This document shows positions 47,775-57,531 of a stretch of DNA of 64,000 nt, one piece after another. Source of the stretch: Sphingomonas sp. S-NIH.Pt15_0812 (lineage in GTDB: Bacteria > Pseudomonadota > Alphaproteobacteria > Sphingomonadales > Sphingomonadaceae); assembly GCF_003951315.1 (NCBI RefSeq), contig NZ_QLJH01000022.1, positions 3,837-67,836 on the forward strand, given 5' to 3'. The stretch's first letter is position 1; each line of letters begins with the position of its first letter. The notes beneath the pieces were generated by a model that made no database searches, was not told where the DNA came from, and saw only the letters and a program-made list of their open reading frames with translations. Position numbers and translations under genes: made by a program.

Positions 47775-50090
47775 ATGGGGTTCAATCAGGCAGGATCGCG
47801 CCGCCCGGCCCGCATCGCGCGGCTCGGCCTGGCATCCGTCCTGTGCCCGATGCTGGCGGCCTGTGGCGGGGCGGGCGGGTCGTCGCCGGTGGTGACGCCG
47901 CCGCCGATCATCACCCCCGCACCCAGCCCGACTCCGTCGCCCGGTCCCTCGCCCACCCCCAGCAGCTACGAGACGAGCGAATATCGCGCGACCGTGGGCG
48001 CGGTGTCGATGAACGCGCTGGCCGCCTATAGCAGGGGCGCGACCGGTGCCGGGGTCGGCGTCGCGGTGATCGACACCGGCATCGACACGCGCAGCGACCA
48101 GTTCGCCGGGCGCATCGCCGCCAGCTCCGCCTCGGTGTCCGGAACCGAGGGCATCACCGACCAGAGCGGCCATGGCACCGCCGTCGCCTTCACCATCGCC
48201 GGGCGACGCGACGGCCAGGGGACGCAAGGGGTGGCGTTCGATTCGTCGCTGATCGTGCTGCGCGCCGACCGGCCGGGCAGTTGCGCCGCCGGCTCCGGCG
48301 CCAATGGCGACAGCGGCTGCAAATTCGCCACCGACGCGATCGCGCGCGGTGTCGATGCGGCGCGGATGGCCGGCGCCCGCGTCATCAACATCTCGCTCGG
48401 CGGATCGGACATGCCCGCCAACCTCCAGGCGGCGATCGCGCGCGCCACCGCCGCCGGCATCGTGCTGGTCATGGCCGCCGGCAATGAGGGCGCGGCCAAT
48501 CCGGATGCGTTCAGCGCCATCGCCAACAATGCCGCGGTCGCGCGCAACCAGGTCATCATCGCCGGCTGGGTCGATTCGCGCGACCAGATCGCCGAGCGCA
48601 GCAACCGCGCCGGCAGCGCCGCCGCCCATTATCTGAGCGCGATGGGATCGAACGTGCGCGCGCCCGACCAGAATGGGATCGATTATCTCTGGTCCGGCAC
48701 CTCCTTCGCCGCGCCGCAGATTTCCGGCGCGGTGGCGCTGCTGGCCCAGGCCTTTCCCAATCTCAGCGGCGCGCAGATCGTCGAGCTGCTGTTCCGCACC
48801 GCGCGCGATGCCGGCGCGGCGGGCGTCGACGGCATCTATGGCCAGGGCGTGCTGGACCTGACCCGCGCCTTCCAGCCGGTCGGCGCCAGTTCGGTCGCGG
48901 GCAGCACCGCCGCCGTCTCGCTCACCGCCAACGGCACGCTGTCCGCGGTGATGGGCGACGCCGCGCAGACCGGATTGGGGGCGGTGATCCTGGACGGCTT
49001 TAGCCGCGCCTTCGCGATCGACCTGGCGCGGACGCTGGCCCATGCCCGGCCGCAGCCGGCGCTCGCCAACGCCCTGGGCCTGGGCGGCCGGTCCGTGGCG
49101 GTGGCGCGGGGCGAGACCAGCCTGTCGATGACGCTGTCGGCGCGGGCGTCCGGCGACGCGATCCTGCAACGCAGCGCCCTGTCGGCCGGCGACGCGTCGC
49201 GCGCGCGGGTGCTCGCCGGGCTGGTGACGCAGCGGATGGGGCCGGACCTGAGCGTCGGGCTGGGCTTCGCGCAGGGGGCGCAGGCGGTCACCACCAGCCT
49301 GACCGGCATGGGCGAGCCCGGCTTCCTGATCGCGGGCGCGACGCTGCCCGGAATTGATGGCGGCGCGCGCCAGAGCGCGGCGGTCCGCCAGCGGCTGGGC
49401 GGCTGGGGGGTGACCGGCGCGATCGAGTCCGGGCGGATGCTGGCGCCCGGCACGCTCCCATGGGCCGAGGGCGACCGTGCCGGAACGGGCGGCTACGACC
49501 GCGCCCTGTTCGCGCTCGACCGCCGGTTCGGCGCGCTGGCGACGATGATCACCGCCACACGGCTGCACGAGGACGACACGATCCTGGGCGCGCGGCTGGG
49601 TCCGGGGCTCGGCGCGACGCGGGCGACGAGCTGGTTCGGCGAGGCGAGCGCGCGGGTCGATGCGGGTGGCGGCTGGTCGCTGGGGGGCCGCTGGCGCCAG
49701 GGCTGGACGATCGCGGCGGTGCGCGGCGGGATGCGCGGCGGCGGGCATATCCGCACCACCGCCTTCGCCGCCGACCTGGGCAAGGACGGTGTGTTCGGCG
49801 GCGATTCCTTCGGCCTGCGCATCGCCCAGCCGCTGCGCGTCGCCGGAGGCGGCGTCGATCTGGCGCTGCCGACCGGCTATGACTATGCGCGCGGCGCGGT
49901 GACCGACTGGACGGTGCAGCGGCTCAACATGACCCCGCGCGGGCGCGAGCTGGACGTGGAGGCGCGCTATGCGGTCGGCGTGGGGATAGGGTGGCTGGAG
50001 GCCAATGCCTTCCACCGCCGCGATCCCGGCCATATCGCCGCATTGCCCGCCGATACCGGCGTCGCGCTACGCTATGGGTTCGGCTTCTGA
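47775..50090 (+). CDS. Subtilisin-like (S8) lipoprotein with C-terminal autotransporter-like region
   Basis: The 771-residue protein has a lipobox-like signal (MLAACGG), then a Pro/Thr/Ser-rich linker. The subtilase domain carries the catalytic triad: Asp100 (VAVIDTGID), His133 (GHGTAVA), Ser310 (SGTSFAAP). The region after about residue 400 is Gly/Ala-rich and beta-like and ends in an aromatic residue (ALRYGFGF), like autotransporter barrels. The start 47775 gives a short N-terminal leader; 47709 is an alternative. Likely surface-associated serine protease. The 3' end overlaps the convergent NUDIX gene by 19 bases. Confidence 0.85.
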   Translation: MGFNQAGSRRPARIARLGLASVLCPMLAACGGAGGSSPVVTPPPIITPAPSPTPSPGPSPTPSSYETSEYRATVGAVSMNALAAYSRGATGAGVGVAVIDTGIDTRSDQFAGRIAASSASVSGTEGITDQSGHGTAVAFTIAGRRDGQGTQGVAFDSSLIVLRADRPGSCAAGSGANGDSGCKFATDAIARGVDAARMAGARVINISLGGSDMPANLQAAIARATAAGIVLVMAAGNEGAANPDAFSAIANNAAVARNQVIIAGWVDSRDQIAERSNRAGSAAAHYLSAMGSNVRAPDQNGIDYLWSGTSFAAPQISGAVALLAQAFPNLSGAQIVELLFRTARDAGAAGVDGIYGQGVLDLTRAFQPVGASSVAGSTAAVSLTANGTLSAVMGDAAQTGLGAVILDGFSRAFAIDLARTLAHARPQPALANALGLGGRSVAVARGETSLSMTLSARASGDAILQRSALSAGDASRARVLAGLVTQRMGPDLSVGLGFAQGAQAVTTSLTGMGEPGFLIAGATLPGIDGGARQSAAVRQRLGGWGVTGAIESGRMLAPGTLPWAEGDRAGTGGYDRALFALDRRFGALATMITATRLHEDDTILGARLGPGLGATRATSWFGEASARVDAGGGWSLGGRWRQGWTIAAVRGGMRGGGHIRTTAFAADLGKDGVFGGDSFGLRIAQPLRVAGGGVDLALPTGYDYARGAVTDWTVQRLNMTPRGRELDVEARYAVGVGIGWLEANAFHRRDPGHIAALPADTGVALRYGFGF

Positions 50091-50506
50091 TCCAGCGGTC
50101 CGCCAGCGCGGCGGGCCAGGGCGGCGATCGCGGTGCGGGTCGGCGTGGTCAGCGATGCGGGCAGCGCGTCCAGCGCGAACCAGCCGATCGCGGCATGTTT
50201 GCCCGGCTCGCGATTGACCGGCTCGCCCTGGTAGCGATCGACCCGATAGACCGGTGACAACCAGTGCATGCCCGTCGCCCGATCGATCTGATCGACGACG
50301 CAGAGCAGGTCGACCGGGTCGATCGCGATCCCCACCTCCTCGGCGATCTCGCGGCGCACCGCGTCGGCGGCGGGTTCGAACAGGTCGACCTTGCCGCCGG
50401 GCAGGCCCCAGCACCCCGCCTCCGGGTCGGTCCGGCGTTGCACCAGCAGCAACCGGCCGTCGACCACGATCGCGGCGCCACAGCCCAGGCGAGGTTCGTT
50501 CTGCAT
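50072..50506 (-). CDS. NUDIX hydrolase
   Basis: The 144-residue protein has the NUDIX box GKVDLFEPAADAVRREIAEEVGI with all acidic residues in place, so it should cleave a nucleoside diphosphate linked to another group. No accessory domain pins the substrate. The start at 50506 has AGGAG eight bases upstream; ATG 50542 is less likely. Its 3' end overlaps the S8 gene by 19 bases. Confidence 0.9.
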   Translation of the reverse strand: MQNEPRLGCGAAIVVDGRLLLVQRRTDPEAGCWGLPGGKVDLFEPAADAVRREIAEEVGIAIDPVDLLCVVDQIDRATGMHWLSPVYRVDRYQGEPVNREPGKHAAIGWFALDALPASLTTPTRTAIAALARRAGGPLDQKPNP

Positions 50507-50591
50507 GGCAGCGCTCCTGCCCACCGGAACGATCGGCGGCAAGGGAGCCTATGCAAAGCACCAATACGCCTGCCTGCGCAGGCGCCCAGGG

Positions 50592-51350
50592 TTACCGCAT
50601 CGCCTTCTTCAGCCGCGCATGGGCCGATGCCTTGATCTGGCAGATGCGCGCCGCGCCGACGCCCAGCACCAGCCCGATTTCCTCCAGATTCAGTTCCTCG
50701 ACATAATAGAGCTGGATCACCTGCGCCTCGCGCTCGGGCAAGGCGGTGATCGCGGCGATCAGCCGGTCGCGCGTCTGCCCGTCCGACAGTTGCGCGAAGG
50801 CGTCCGGCCCATCGTCGGCGAACCAGGGCAGGTCGTCGGCATAGACCTCGTCGATCGAATCGAACCGCACCGCATCGGCGGTCGCATAGTCGGCGCGCAG
50901 CCGCTCGACCGACACGCCGATCCGTGCCGCCACCGCCGCTTCCTCGGGAGGGCGGCCGGTCGGATCGGTCAGCGCCGCCACGGCCTGCGCATAGTGCCGC
51001 CGCCGCTTCATCGCGCCGCGCGTCGTCGTTGCCTGGCGGCGGAGTTCGTCGATCATCGCGCCGCGCAGCCGCGTCGCGCAATATTGCCGGAAGCTGACCA
51101 GCCCGCGATCCTCGAACGTCGCCGCCGCCTCGACCAGCGCGATCAGACCGACCTGCACCAGATCCTCGACCTCGACGATCGTCGACATCGATCCGTGCAC
51201 ATGCCAGGCGATGCGGCGGACCAGCGGCAGATGCTCGCGCACCAGCCGGTCGCGGTCGTCGCCCGGCCGCCGCTTGGGCGCGTAGGTGAGCGGCTGGCCG
51301 TCCAGCGCCTGCGCATTCGCGAAGGCCTGGCGCATCGGCTCCGCGCTCAT
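50592..51350 (-). CDS. fliA: Flagellar sigma factor (FliA/sigma-28 type)
   Basis: The 252-residue sigma factor has regions 2 (VREHLPLVRRIAWHVHG, then EVEDLVQVGLIALVEAA and FRQYCATRLRGAMIDELRR), 3 and 4 (LPEREAQVIQLYYVEELNLEEIGLVLGV). It should direct transcription of late flagellar genes. The ATG at 51350 overlaps the flhA stop by four bases. A longer frame into flhA is spurious. Confidence 0.9.
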   Translation of the reverse strand: MSAEPMRQAFANAQALDGQPLTYAPKRRPGDDRDRLVREHLPLVRRIAWHVHGSMSTIVEVEDLVQVGLIALVEAAATFEDRGLVSFRQYCATRLRGAMIDELRRQATTTRGAMKRRRHYAQAVAALTDPTGRPPEEAAVAARIGVSVERLRADYATADAVRFDSIDEVYADDLPWFADDGPDAFAQLSDGQTRDRLIAAITALPEREAQVIQLYYVEELNLEEIGLVLGVGAARICQIKASAHARLKKAMR

Positions 51351-53416
51351 GCCGCCAGCGCCTGGGGCTGGGGCGCGCCGATGATCGCGACGACCTCGAC
51401 CGCCTTGTCCTCGGGCACCTCGAAGAAGGACAGGACCGGCGTGTCGGGCAGGCAGGTGCGGATCAGCTTGCGGATGGCGACGCGGATCGTCGGCTGCACG
51501 ACCAGCGCGAAGGGCTTGGCCTCGGCGATCAGCGGCTGCGCCGCCTGGGTCAGCGCGTCGACGATGCGGCGGCCGAGATCGGGTTCGATGACATGGCGGC
51601 GGGATGCGTCGGCGCGCATCGCCTGGCCCAGCAAGGCTTCCAAATGTCCCTCCAGCGTCATGACGCGCAGCGGCTCGCGCACGCCGCAGAGCTTCTGGAT
51701 GATGAGCGGTCCCAGCGCGGGGCGGATCAGCTCGACCAGCTCCTCGGGATCGTTGCTGCGTTGCGCCGCCGTGGCGATCGCCGAGGCGATGCGGCGGAAT
51801 TCGCGCAACGAGATGTTCTCGGCGAGCAGGCCCTTCAGCACCTGGGTCAGCGCGGTCAGCGATACCGGCTGCGGGCAGAGCGCGGCGACGAGCTGGCCGG
51901 CGCGATCCTTCAGCCCGTCGAGCAGCGCCTGCACCTCGTCCGGTCCCAGCAGGTCGGCGGCATGGCTGCCCAGCACATGGTTGAGGTGCGTCGCCATCAC
52001 CGTGCCGGGATCGACCACCAGATAGCCCGCGCCCGTCGCCGCATCGGCATCGCCCGATGCGATCCAGGTGGCGTCCAGGCCGAAGGTGGGGTCCTTGGCG
52101 GGCTTGCCCTGGAGCAGGCCGACCGCCTGGCCGGTGTCCAGCGCCAGCATCTCGTCCGGCGACACCTGGTCCTCGCCGACGACGACGCCGTTGACCAGGA
52201 TGCGGTAGTGATAGGGCGACAGGTTGATGTCGTCGCGCACGCGGCATTGCGGCACGACGAAGCCCAGTTCCTTGGACAGCTGTCGCCGCACGCCGGTGAT
52301 CCTGCCCATCAGCGGCGCGCCACGCCGTTCGTCGACCAGCGGCACCAGGCCGTAGCCGATGTCGATATGCACCTGCATCCCGTCGCTCACCTCGTCCCAG
52401 CCGATCCGCGACGGGTCGACGGGGGGGACGGCGGCGGGCATCGGTACGGCGACCGGGCGGCGCTCGATCTGGCGCAGCTTCCACGCGGCGAAGCCGGCGA
52501 TGGCGGCGGCGGGCAGCAGCACCAGATGCGGCATCCCCGGCAGCACGCCGAGCAGCGCCAGGATCACCGCCACCGGCGTCCAGGTCCGCGCGCTGCCGAA
52601 CTGCGATCCGATCTGGCCGGCCAGATCCTTGTCCGACGCGACGCGGGTGACGATCGCGGCGGCGGCGATCGACAGCATCAGCGACGGGAGCTGCGCGACC
52701 AGCGCGTCGCCGATCGCCAGCAGGATGTAGTTATGCGCGGCATCGCCGATCGACATGCCGTGGCTGACCGGGCCCAGGATCAGGCCGCCGACGACGTTCG
52801 CCGCCAGGATCATCAGCGCGGCGATCGCGTCGCCCTTCACGAACTTGGACGAACCGTCCATCGATCCGTAGAAATCCGCCTCGGTCGCCACCTCGACGCG
52901 GCGGGTCTTGGCCTCGTCGGGGGTGATGAGGCCGGCATTGAGGTCGGCGTCGATCGCCATCTGCTTGCCCGGCAAGGCGTCGAGCGTGAAGCGCGCCGAC
53001 ACTTCGGACACGCGGCCCGCGCCCTTGGTCACCACGATCAGGTTGATGATCATCAGGATCGCGAAGACGAACAGGCCGACCACATAGTCGCCGCCGATCA
53101 GGAAGGTGCCGAACGCCTCGATCACATGGCCGGCTGCGCCCTCGCCCTCATGGCCATGGACCAGCACGATCCGGGTCGAGGCGACGTTGAGGCCGAGGCG
53201 GAACAGCGTCGCGAACAGGAGGACGGTCGGGAAGGCGCTGAAATCGAGGGGCTTCTGGGCGTTGAGCGCGACCATCAGCACCGCCAAGCTGATCGCGATG
53301 TTGGCCACGAAGAAGATGTCGAGCAGCGCCGCCGGGATCGGCACCACCATGACCAGCACGAGCAGCAGGATGGCGAGCGGCAAGGCGCTGCCGCGTGCGG
53401 TGGCGAGCAGCTTCAT
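51347..53416 (-). CDS. flhA: Flagellar type III export membrane protein FlhA
   Basis: The 689-residue protein has eight N-terminal membrane helices with the conserved FHIPEP-like cytoplasmic loop and a C-terminal cytosolic domain. It is the export gate of the flagellar secretion system. It begins after the lytic transglycosylase gene with almost no gap, and is followed by fliA, a flagellar operon. Confidence 0.95.
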   Translation of the reverse strand: MKLLATARGSALPLAILLLVLVMVVPIPAALLDIFFVANIAISLAVLMVALNAQKPLDFSAFPTVLLFATLFRLGLNVASTRIVLVHGHEGEGAAGHVIEAFGTFLIGGDYVVGLFVFAILMIINLIVVTKGAGRVSEVSARFTLDALPGKQMAIDADLNAGLITPDEAKTRRVEVATEADFYGSMDGSSKFVKGDAIAALMILAANVVGGLILGPVSHGMSIGDAAHNYILLAIGDALVAQLPSLMLSIAAAAIVTRVASDKDLAGQIGSQFGSARTWTPVAVILALLGVLPGMPHLVLLPAAAIAGFAAWKLRQIERRPVAVPMPAAVPPVDPSRIGWDEVSDGMQVHIDIGYGLVPLVDERRGAPLMGRITGVRRQLSKELGFVVPQCRVRDDINLSPYHYRILVNGVVVGEDQVSPDEMLALDTGQAVGLLQGKPAKDPTFGLDATWIASGDADAATGAGYLVVDPGTVMATHLNHVLGSHAADLLGPDEVQALLDGLKDRAGQLVAALCPQPVSLTALTQVLKGLLAENISLREFRRIASAIATAAQRSNDPEELVELIRPALGPLIIQKLCGVREPLRVMTLEGHLEALLGQAMRADASRRHVIEPDLGRRIVDALTQAAQPLIAEAKPFALVVQPTIRVAIRKLIRTCLPDTPVLSFFEVPEDKAVEVVAIIGAPQPQALAA

Positions 53417-53417
53417 C

Positions 53418-54266
53418 TCAGCCTCCCATCCGGGCGAGCATCATATAGGCGAGGCGCGCATGATCGGGCCGGGGCCGGAGCAGGCTGTCGCCAGCCGCCG
53501 CCCTCTTGCCGTTCAGCTGTCCCAGCGTCGAACGGGCCCAGGTCAGCGCGCTGTCGGCGGTCTCGTTCGCGCCGGTGACGACGGTGGTGTCGTCGCCCAT
53601 CGCCAAGGCCTGCGCGGCGAAGGCGAGATTGGCGCCCCGCGTCTCCCCGACGCTGTCGCCGCCCGCGCCCAGCTTGTCGGCGAAGCGCTGGTAGATGGCC
53701 GATAGCGAGCGCGGCCGGCCGCCATCATCATAGAAGACGCTGCGATTGGTGCGCGCCGCGCCGGGGAACAGGCTGGCGCCGCTGGCCTGCGGATCGGCCC
53801 GCATCGCCGACAGGAACTTGTTCGCGCCACCCAGCCCCAGGAAATGCGCCATGTACAGGTCGGTGCCGCTGGCGGCGCGGCCCAGATTGCCCTCCAGCGC
53901 CGCCTTGTTGTCGGAGGCATGTTCGGCCGCCATCAGGCTGGCGGCGGCGGGGTCGTTGCGCAGCGCCAGGATCGCTTGACGCGTCGCGCCATCCGCGACG
54001 CTGTAGCGCCCGCCCGAGGTGCCGATCGCATCGGCCGCCCAGCCCAGCCCATGTTCGGCGCCATGTTTCTTGACCACGGCCAGCCAGCTCGACTCGATGA
54101 ACTGGTAGAGGCCCGAGGCGGAGGAGGAGCCGGCGCGGGCGGATGCGTTCAGCCCGCTCTCGACCTTGGCCTGGCCGAGCAGATAGTCGAAATCGATGCC
54201 GGTCGCATTGGCGGCATAGGCGATCGCCTGCTGGATACGGCCGGACTGGACTGGATGGACGCTCAC
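53418..54266 (-). CDS. Lytic transglycosylase (SLT domain), flagellum-linked
   Basis: The 282-residue protein has a transglycosylase SLT domain: the catalytic Glu36 of AKVESGLN, then ASGLYQFIESSWL. It would open the peptidoglycan for the flagellar rod. There is no signal peptide at the N-terminus; export may use the flagellar system. It is the first gene of the flhA-fliA operon. Confidence 0.8.
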   Translation of the reverse strand: MSVHPVQSGRIQQAIAYAANATGIDFDYLLGQAKVESGLNASARAGSSSASGLYQFIESSWLAVVKKHGAEHGLGWAADAIGTSGGRYSVADGATRQAILALRNDPAAASLMAAEHASDNKAALEGNLGRAASGTDLYMAHFLGLGGANKFLSAMRADPQASGASLFPGAARTNRSVFYDDGGRPRSLSAIYQRFADKLGAGGDSVGETRGANLAFAAQALAMGDDTTVVTGANETADSALTWARSTLGQLNGKRAAAGDSLLRPRPDHARLAYMMLARMGG

Positions 54267-54502
54267 GTCGAATCGATACCCCTGTTCGGGGTTCGATCAG
54301 CAAGAGCCGTGCCAGATGTCGGAGATGCCTTGTGCGGGACGCGGCGGCGGGCCGGTCACCGATGGACAGGCGGCAAGGGCGGCAACGCTTTGCCGGCCTT
54401 GCCGGTGAGGCTTCTGGATGGTGCTACCGTTATTTGCGGGGCCTACCACCATCCCGGTGAAAGCCCGGCCCCTGCCGCCATCCTGTCGGGAAGGCGCGCC
54501 CT

Positions 54503-55027
54503 TCAGGGTACGCGCCGGTTCTCCGCCGCATTGGCTTCGTTCACCGCCCGCGTCTCGCGCACGCGCTGCGCGAAACAGCCCGAGCCGCCGCCGGCACCGA
54601 CGGTCGAGCAGCTACCGATGCTGTTGACGCCGACGCCGTCGCTCAACACGCCCTGCGCGCGCGCTGCCCAGCTGCGATTTTCCGGCGTGACCTCGAAGTT
54701 CCGGACTTCCTTGGGGATGCGGAACTGTTCCTCGGGGCTGCGCCGCTCGCAGACGACGATCTCGTCGCCCGCCGCGTTGGTCGGGCATTTCTCGTTGCCG
54801 TAGAGGATCAGCACGCCGTTCACCGGCGCGCCGCGACCAACACCCGCCTGCGTCGTCACCTTGCGCGGCCGCTCCAGACCGGGCAGCGCCGCCCGCGGTT
54901 CGGCATCCAGCTCGGTCGGGCGGTTGACCGGTCCGCTCGATGCGGACGCCGGCGGCGTCGTCTGCGCGACCGCCTGCCCCGCCAGCATCAGTCCGGGCGC
55001 GAGCAGCGCCAGCATCATGGTCCTCAT
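54503..55027 (-). CDS. Secreted hypothetical protein
   Basis: The 174-residue protein has a signal peptide (MMLALLAPGLMLAGQAVAQ), then a Pro/Ser-rich spacer and a short folded region with four Cys (EKCPTN, VVCERR, GSCSTV, SGCFAQ), so two disulfide bonds are likely. It resembles small sphingomonad hypothetical proteins. ATG 55027 has GGAG eight bases upstream. It follows coq7 by 11 bases. Confidence 0.7.
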   Translation of the reverse strand: MRTMMLALLAPGLMLAGQAVAQTTPPASASSGPVNRPTELDAEPRAALPGLERPRKVTTQAGVGRGAPVNGVLILYGNEKCPTNAAGDEIVVCERRSPEEQFRIPKEVRNFEVTPENRSWAARAQGVLSDGVGVNSIGSCSTVGAGGGSGCFAQRVRETRAVNEANAAENRRVP

Positions 55028-55038
55028 CGCATCCACTC

Positions 55039-55572
55039 CTAAATGCGCTTGGCGGTCGCGATCGCGACCTTGCACCCCAATCGGATCAGCCCGGACAGGA
55101 CCGGATAGCCGAAGGTATTCTCCGCTCCCGCCGCCAGGGCATGGTCGCGATGCTCCAATTCCTCGGCCTGGAACTCGACGATCGCCTCGGACAGTTCGGG
55201 GTCCGTGTCGCCCAGTTCGGCGAGCTGCTGCGAATAATGTTTGTCGATCTCGGTCTCGACCGCCGCAGTGCAGGCCATGGCCGCGTCCGGTCCCAGCGCC
55301 GCCGTCGCCGCGCCCAGCGCGAAGCCCGCCACCTTCCAGATCGGCTGGAGCAGAGTCGGGCGCACGCCGCGCTCGACGATCATCCGGTCGAAAAAGGCGC
55401 GGTGCCGCTCCTCCTGCGCCGCCATATGGTGGATCGCGCGCGCGGCGGGATGCCGGTCGCCCAGCACCGCCAGCTGCCCGGCATAGATGCGGATCGCACC
55501 GAACTCCCCGGCCTGATCCACCCGGATCATCGCCTCGGTCGCCTCGTGTCGGTCACCCGGTTTCCAGCTCAT
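55039..55572 (-). CDS. coq7: Demethoxyubiquinone hydroxylase (Coq7/CAT5 type)
   Basis: The 177-residue diiron protein has the ligands Glu23 (DQAGEFGA), E-x-x-H in QEERH, and E-x-x-H in AEELEHRDH. It hydroxylates demethoxyubiquinone in the ubiquinone pathway. The ATG at 55572 overlaps the dsbB stop by four bases and has GAGGAG upstream. Confidence 0.92.
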   Translation of the reverse strand: MSWKPGDRHEATEAMIRVDQAGEFGAIRIYAGQLAVLGDRHPAARAIHHMAAQEERHRAFFDRMIVERGVRPTLLQPIWKVAGFALGAATAALGPDAAMACTAAVETEIDKHYSQQLAELGDTDPELSEAIVEFQAEELEHRDHALAAGAENTFGYPVLSGLIRLGCKVAIATAKRI

Positions 55573-56057
55573 CGCGCTCTCCTCACGAGGCTCAAGATGG
55601 TGATCGCACCGCCCAACGAGAAGATGGCGTTGAAGCCGGCCAGGGAAATGCCGAACAGGGTCCATTGCGCCTGGTCGCAGCGCACCATCGGCGCCTTCAT
55701 GATCGCCGCCAGCCGGTCCGCGGCGCTACCGCCGCTGGCACTGACGGTCGAGGTGCAGGCGGTGAAGCCCTGCCACCAATGATATTCGACACCGGCATGA
55801 GCGACGCCGATCAGGCCCGACAGCATGATCGCCAGCGCCGCCAGCACCACCATCGGTCGCCGCAGGCTCGGCTGCACCAGCCCGATCCCCGCCAGCACCA
55901 CCGCGGCATAATGCGGCCAGCGCTGCCAATGGCACATCTCACACGGGTACAGCCCGCCGATCAGCTGCGATCCCCAGGCCCCGACCAGCAGCGCCGCAGG
56001 CAACAGCAATGCGAGCCAGTTCGCCCGGTACCAGCGATGCGCGCTATGTCCGATCAC
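55569..56057 (-). CDS. dsbB: Disulfide bond formation protein DsbB
   Basis: The 162-residue membrane protein has four predicted membrane segments, Cys39-Cys42 (YPCEMC) and Cys101/Cys127, the two redox pairs. It reoxidises DsbA with quinone. It overlaps ctpA by four bases and coq7 by four bases, linking the quinone gene with its user. Confidence 0.9.
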   Translation of the reverse strand: MIGHSAHRWYRANWLALLLPAALLVGAWGSQLIGGLYPCEMCHWQRWPHYAAVVLAGIGLVQPSLRRPMVVLAALAIMLSGLIGVAHAGVEYHWWQGFTACTSTVSASGGSAADRLAAIMKAPMVRCDQAQWTLFGISLAGFNAIFSLGGAITILSLVRRAR

Positions 56058-57430
56058 TTGGTGCCCGTCTTCGTAACGGAAGTCTTGCCATCGGCGGCCG
56101 GCGGCGTGACGCGGGTGGCGGCGGCGACCTGCGCCGGGCCGCCCAGCCGGGCGATCGTCTTCAGCGCATATTGCAGCTGGAAATCTTTCACGCCGTCCTT
56201 CTTCAGCTGGTCGGCGGTGGCGATGAAGCGGGGATCGTCCTTGGTATCCTCTTCCAGCACCGCATTGTCCGCCTTCACCTCGTTGATCAGGTGGCGGCGC
56301 AGATCGGCCTCGCGGAACACCGGGCGGACCTTGTAGTCGGGGTCGCTAAGCTGCGGCACCCGGATATCGGGCTCGATCCCGCCCTCCTGCACCGAACGGC
56401 CGGACGGCGTGTAATAGCGCGCCGTGGTCAGCCGCAGCGCCGTCTCCGGCCCCAGCGGCAGCAGCGTCTGCACCGATCCCTTGCCGAACGAGCGCTCGCC
56501 CATCACCAGCGCGCGGTGATGATCCTGGAGCGCGCCGGCGACGATCTCGGAGGCGGAGGCGGTGCCGGGGTTGATCAGCACCACCACGGGCAGGCCATGC
56601 GCGTCATCGCCGGGCTTGGCGAAATAGCGTTCGATGTCGGCTTTCTCGCGCCCGCGCTGCGACACGATCTCGCCATGGTCCAGGAACGCGTCGGACACGG
56701 CGATCGCCTGGGTCAGCAGGCCGCCGCCATTGTCGCGCAGGTCGACGACATAGCCCAGCGGGCGATGGCCCAGCGCCTTGTCGATCGCCATGATCGCGGC
56801 GCGCGTGTCCGCGCCCGTCGCCTCGGAAAAGGTGTTGATGTTGATATAGCCGACATCGCCACGTACTTCCCACTTCACCGGCTTCTGCGTGATGACCTCG
56901 CGCATCATCGACACTTCGATCGGCTTGGTCGTGCCGGGGCGCACCAGCGTCAGCGCGATCTTGGTGCCCGGCTTGCCGCGCATCAGGCCGATCGCCTCGT
57001 CCAGCGAGTCGCCATAGATCAGCTTGCCGTCGATATGAGTGATGTAGTCGCCGGACTTCACCCCGGCGCGCGCGGCGGGCGTATCCTCCTGCGGCGCGAT
57101 CACCTTGACCGCGCCGTCCTCCATCGACACCGTCAGGCCCAGGCCGCCGTAATTGCCGTCTGTCATGATCTTCAGGTTCTGGAAATCGAGCGCATCGACA
57201 TAGCTGCTATGCGGGTCGAGCGAGGTCAGCATCCCCTGGATCGCGCCGTTGATCAGCGTCTTGTCGTCGACCTTGTCGACATAGTCCGCCTTCACGCGGT
57301 TGAACACGTCGATGAACCGCTCGAACTCGCCATAATTGCCCGAATCCGCCGCGGCCATCGCCGCCGTCGCCAGCGGGATAGCCGATAGCGCGGCCACGAT
57401 CGCGGTGGCAGTCAGAAGCGAACGACGCAT
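56054..57430 (-). CDS. ctpA: Carboxy-terminal processing protease (S41)
   Basis: The 458-residue protein has a signal peptide, a PDZ domain (about 85-165: YGGLGLTVSMEDGAVKVIAP) and the S41 catalytic domain with the Ser of GTASASEIVAGAL and the Lys of SFGKGSVQ. It cleaves periplasmic proteins at the C-terminus. It overlaps dsbB by four bases. Confidence 0.93.
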   Translation of the reverse strand: MRRSLLTATAIVAALSAIPLATAAMAAADSGNYGEFERFIDVFNRVKADYVDKVDDKTLINGAIQGMLTSLDPHSSYVDALDFQNLKIMTDGNYGGLGLTVSMEDGAVKVIAPQEDTPAARAGVKSGDYITHIDGKLIYGDSLDEAIGLMRGKPGTKIALTLVRPGTTKPIEVSMMREVITQKPVKWEVRGDVGYININTFSEATGADTRAAIMAIDKALGHRPLGYVVDLRDNGGGLLTQAIAVSDAFLDHGEIVSQRGREKADIERYFAKPGDDAHGLPVVVLINPGTASASEIVAGALQDHHRALVMGERSFGKGSVQTLLPLGPETALRLTTARYYTPSGRSVQEGGIEPDIRVPQLSDPDYKVRPVFREADLRRHLINEVKADNAVLEEDTKDDPRFIATADQLKKDGVKDFQLQYALKTIARLGGPAQVAAATRVTPPAADGKTSVTKTGTK

Positions 57431-57531
57431 GGAAAACCCCGACCCGGAAACTAGCCCGCCTGTCTAGCGGATAACGCGCGCGGGAGCAAAGCAGACCGGC
57501 GCTGAACCCAGGATGAGCGACGCCGAACGGT

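Noticed and set aside
47643-50033. 796-residue minus-strand open frame opposite the S8 protease
   Set aside because: Antisense shadow; the plus strand carries the full catalytic triad.
50592-52484. A 630-residue minus-strand open frame covering fliA and more
   Set aside because: Only the last 252 codons match FliA; the N-terminal part is an out-of-frame reading of flhA. The real start is the ATG at 51350.
51593-53578. 661-residue plus-strand open frame opposite flhA
   Set aside because: Antisense shadow of flhA, strongly biased composition.
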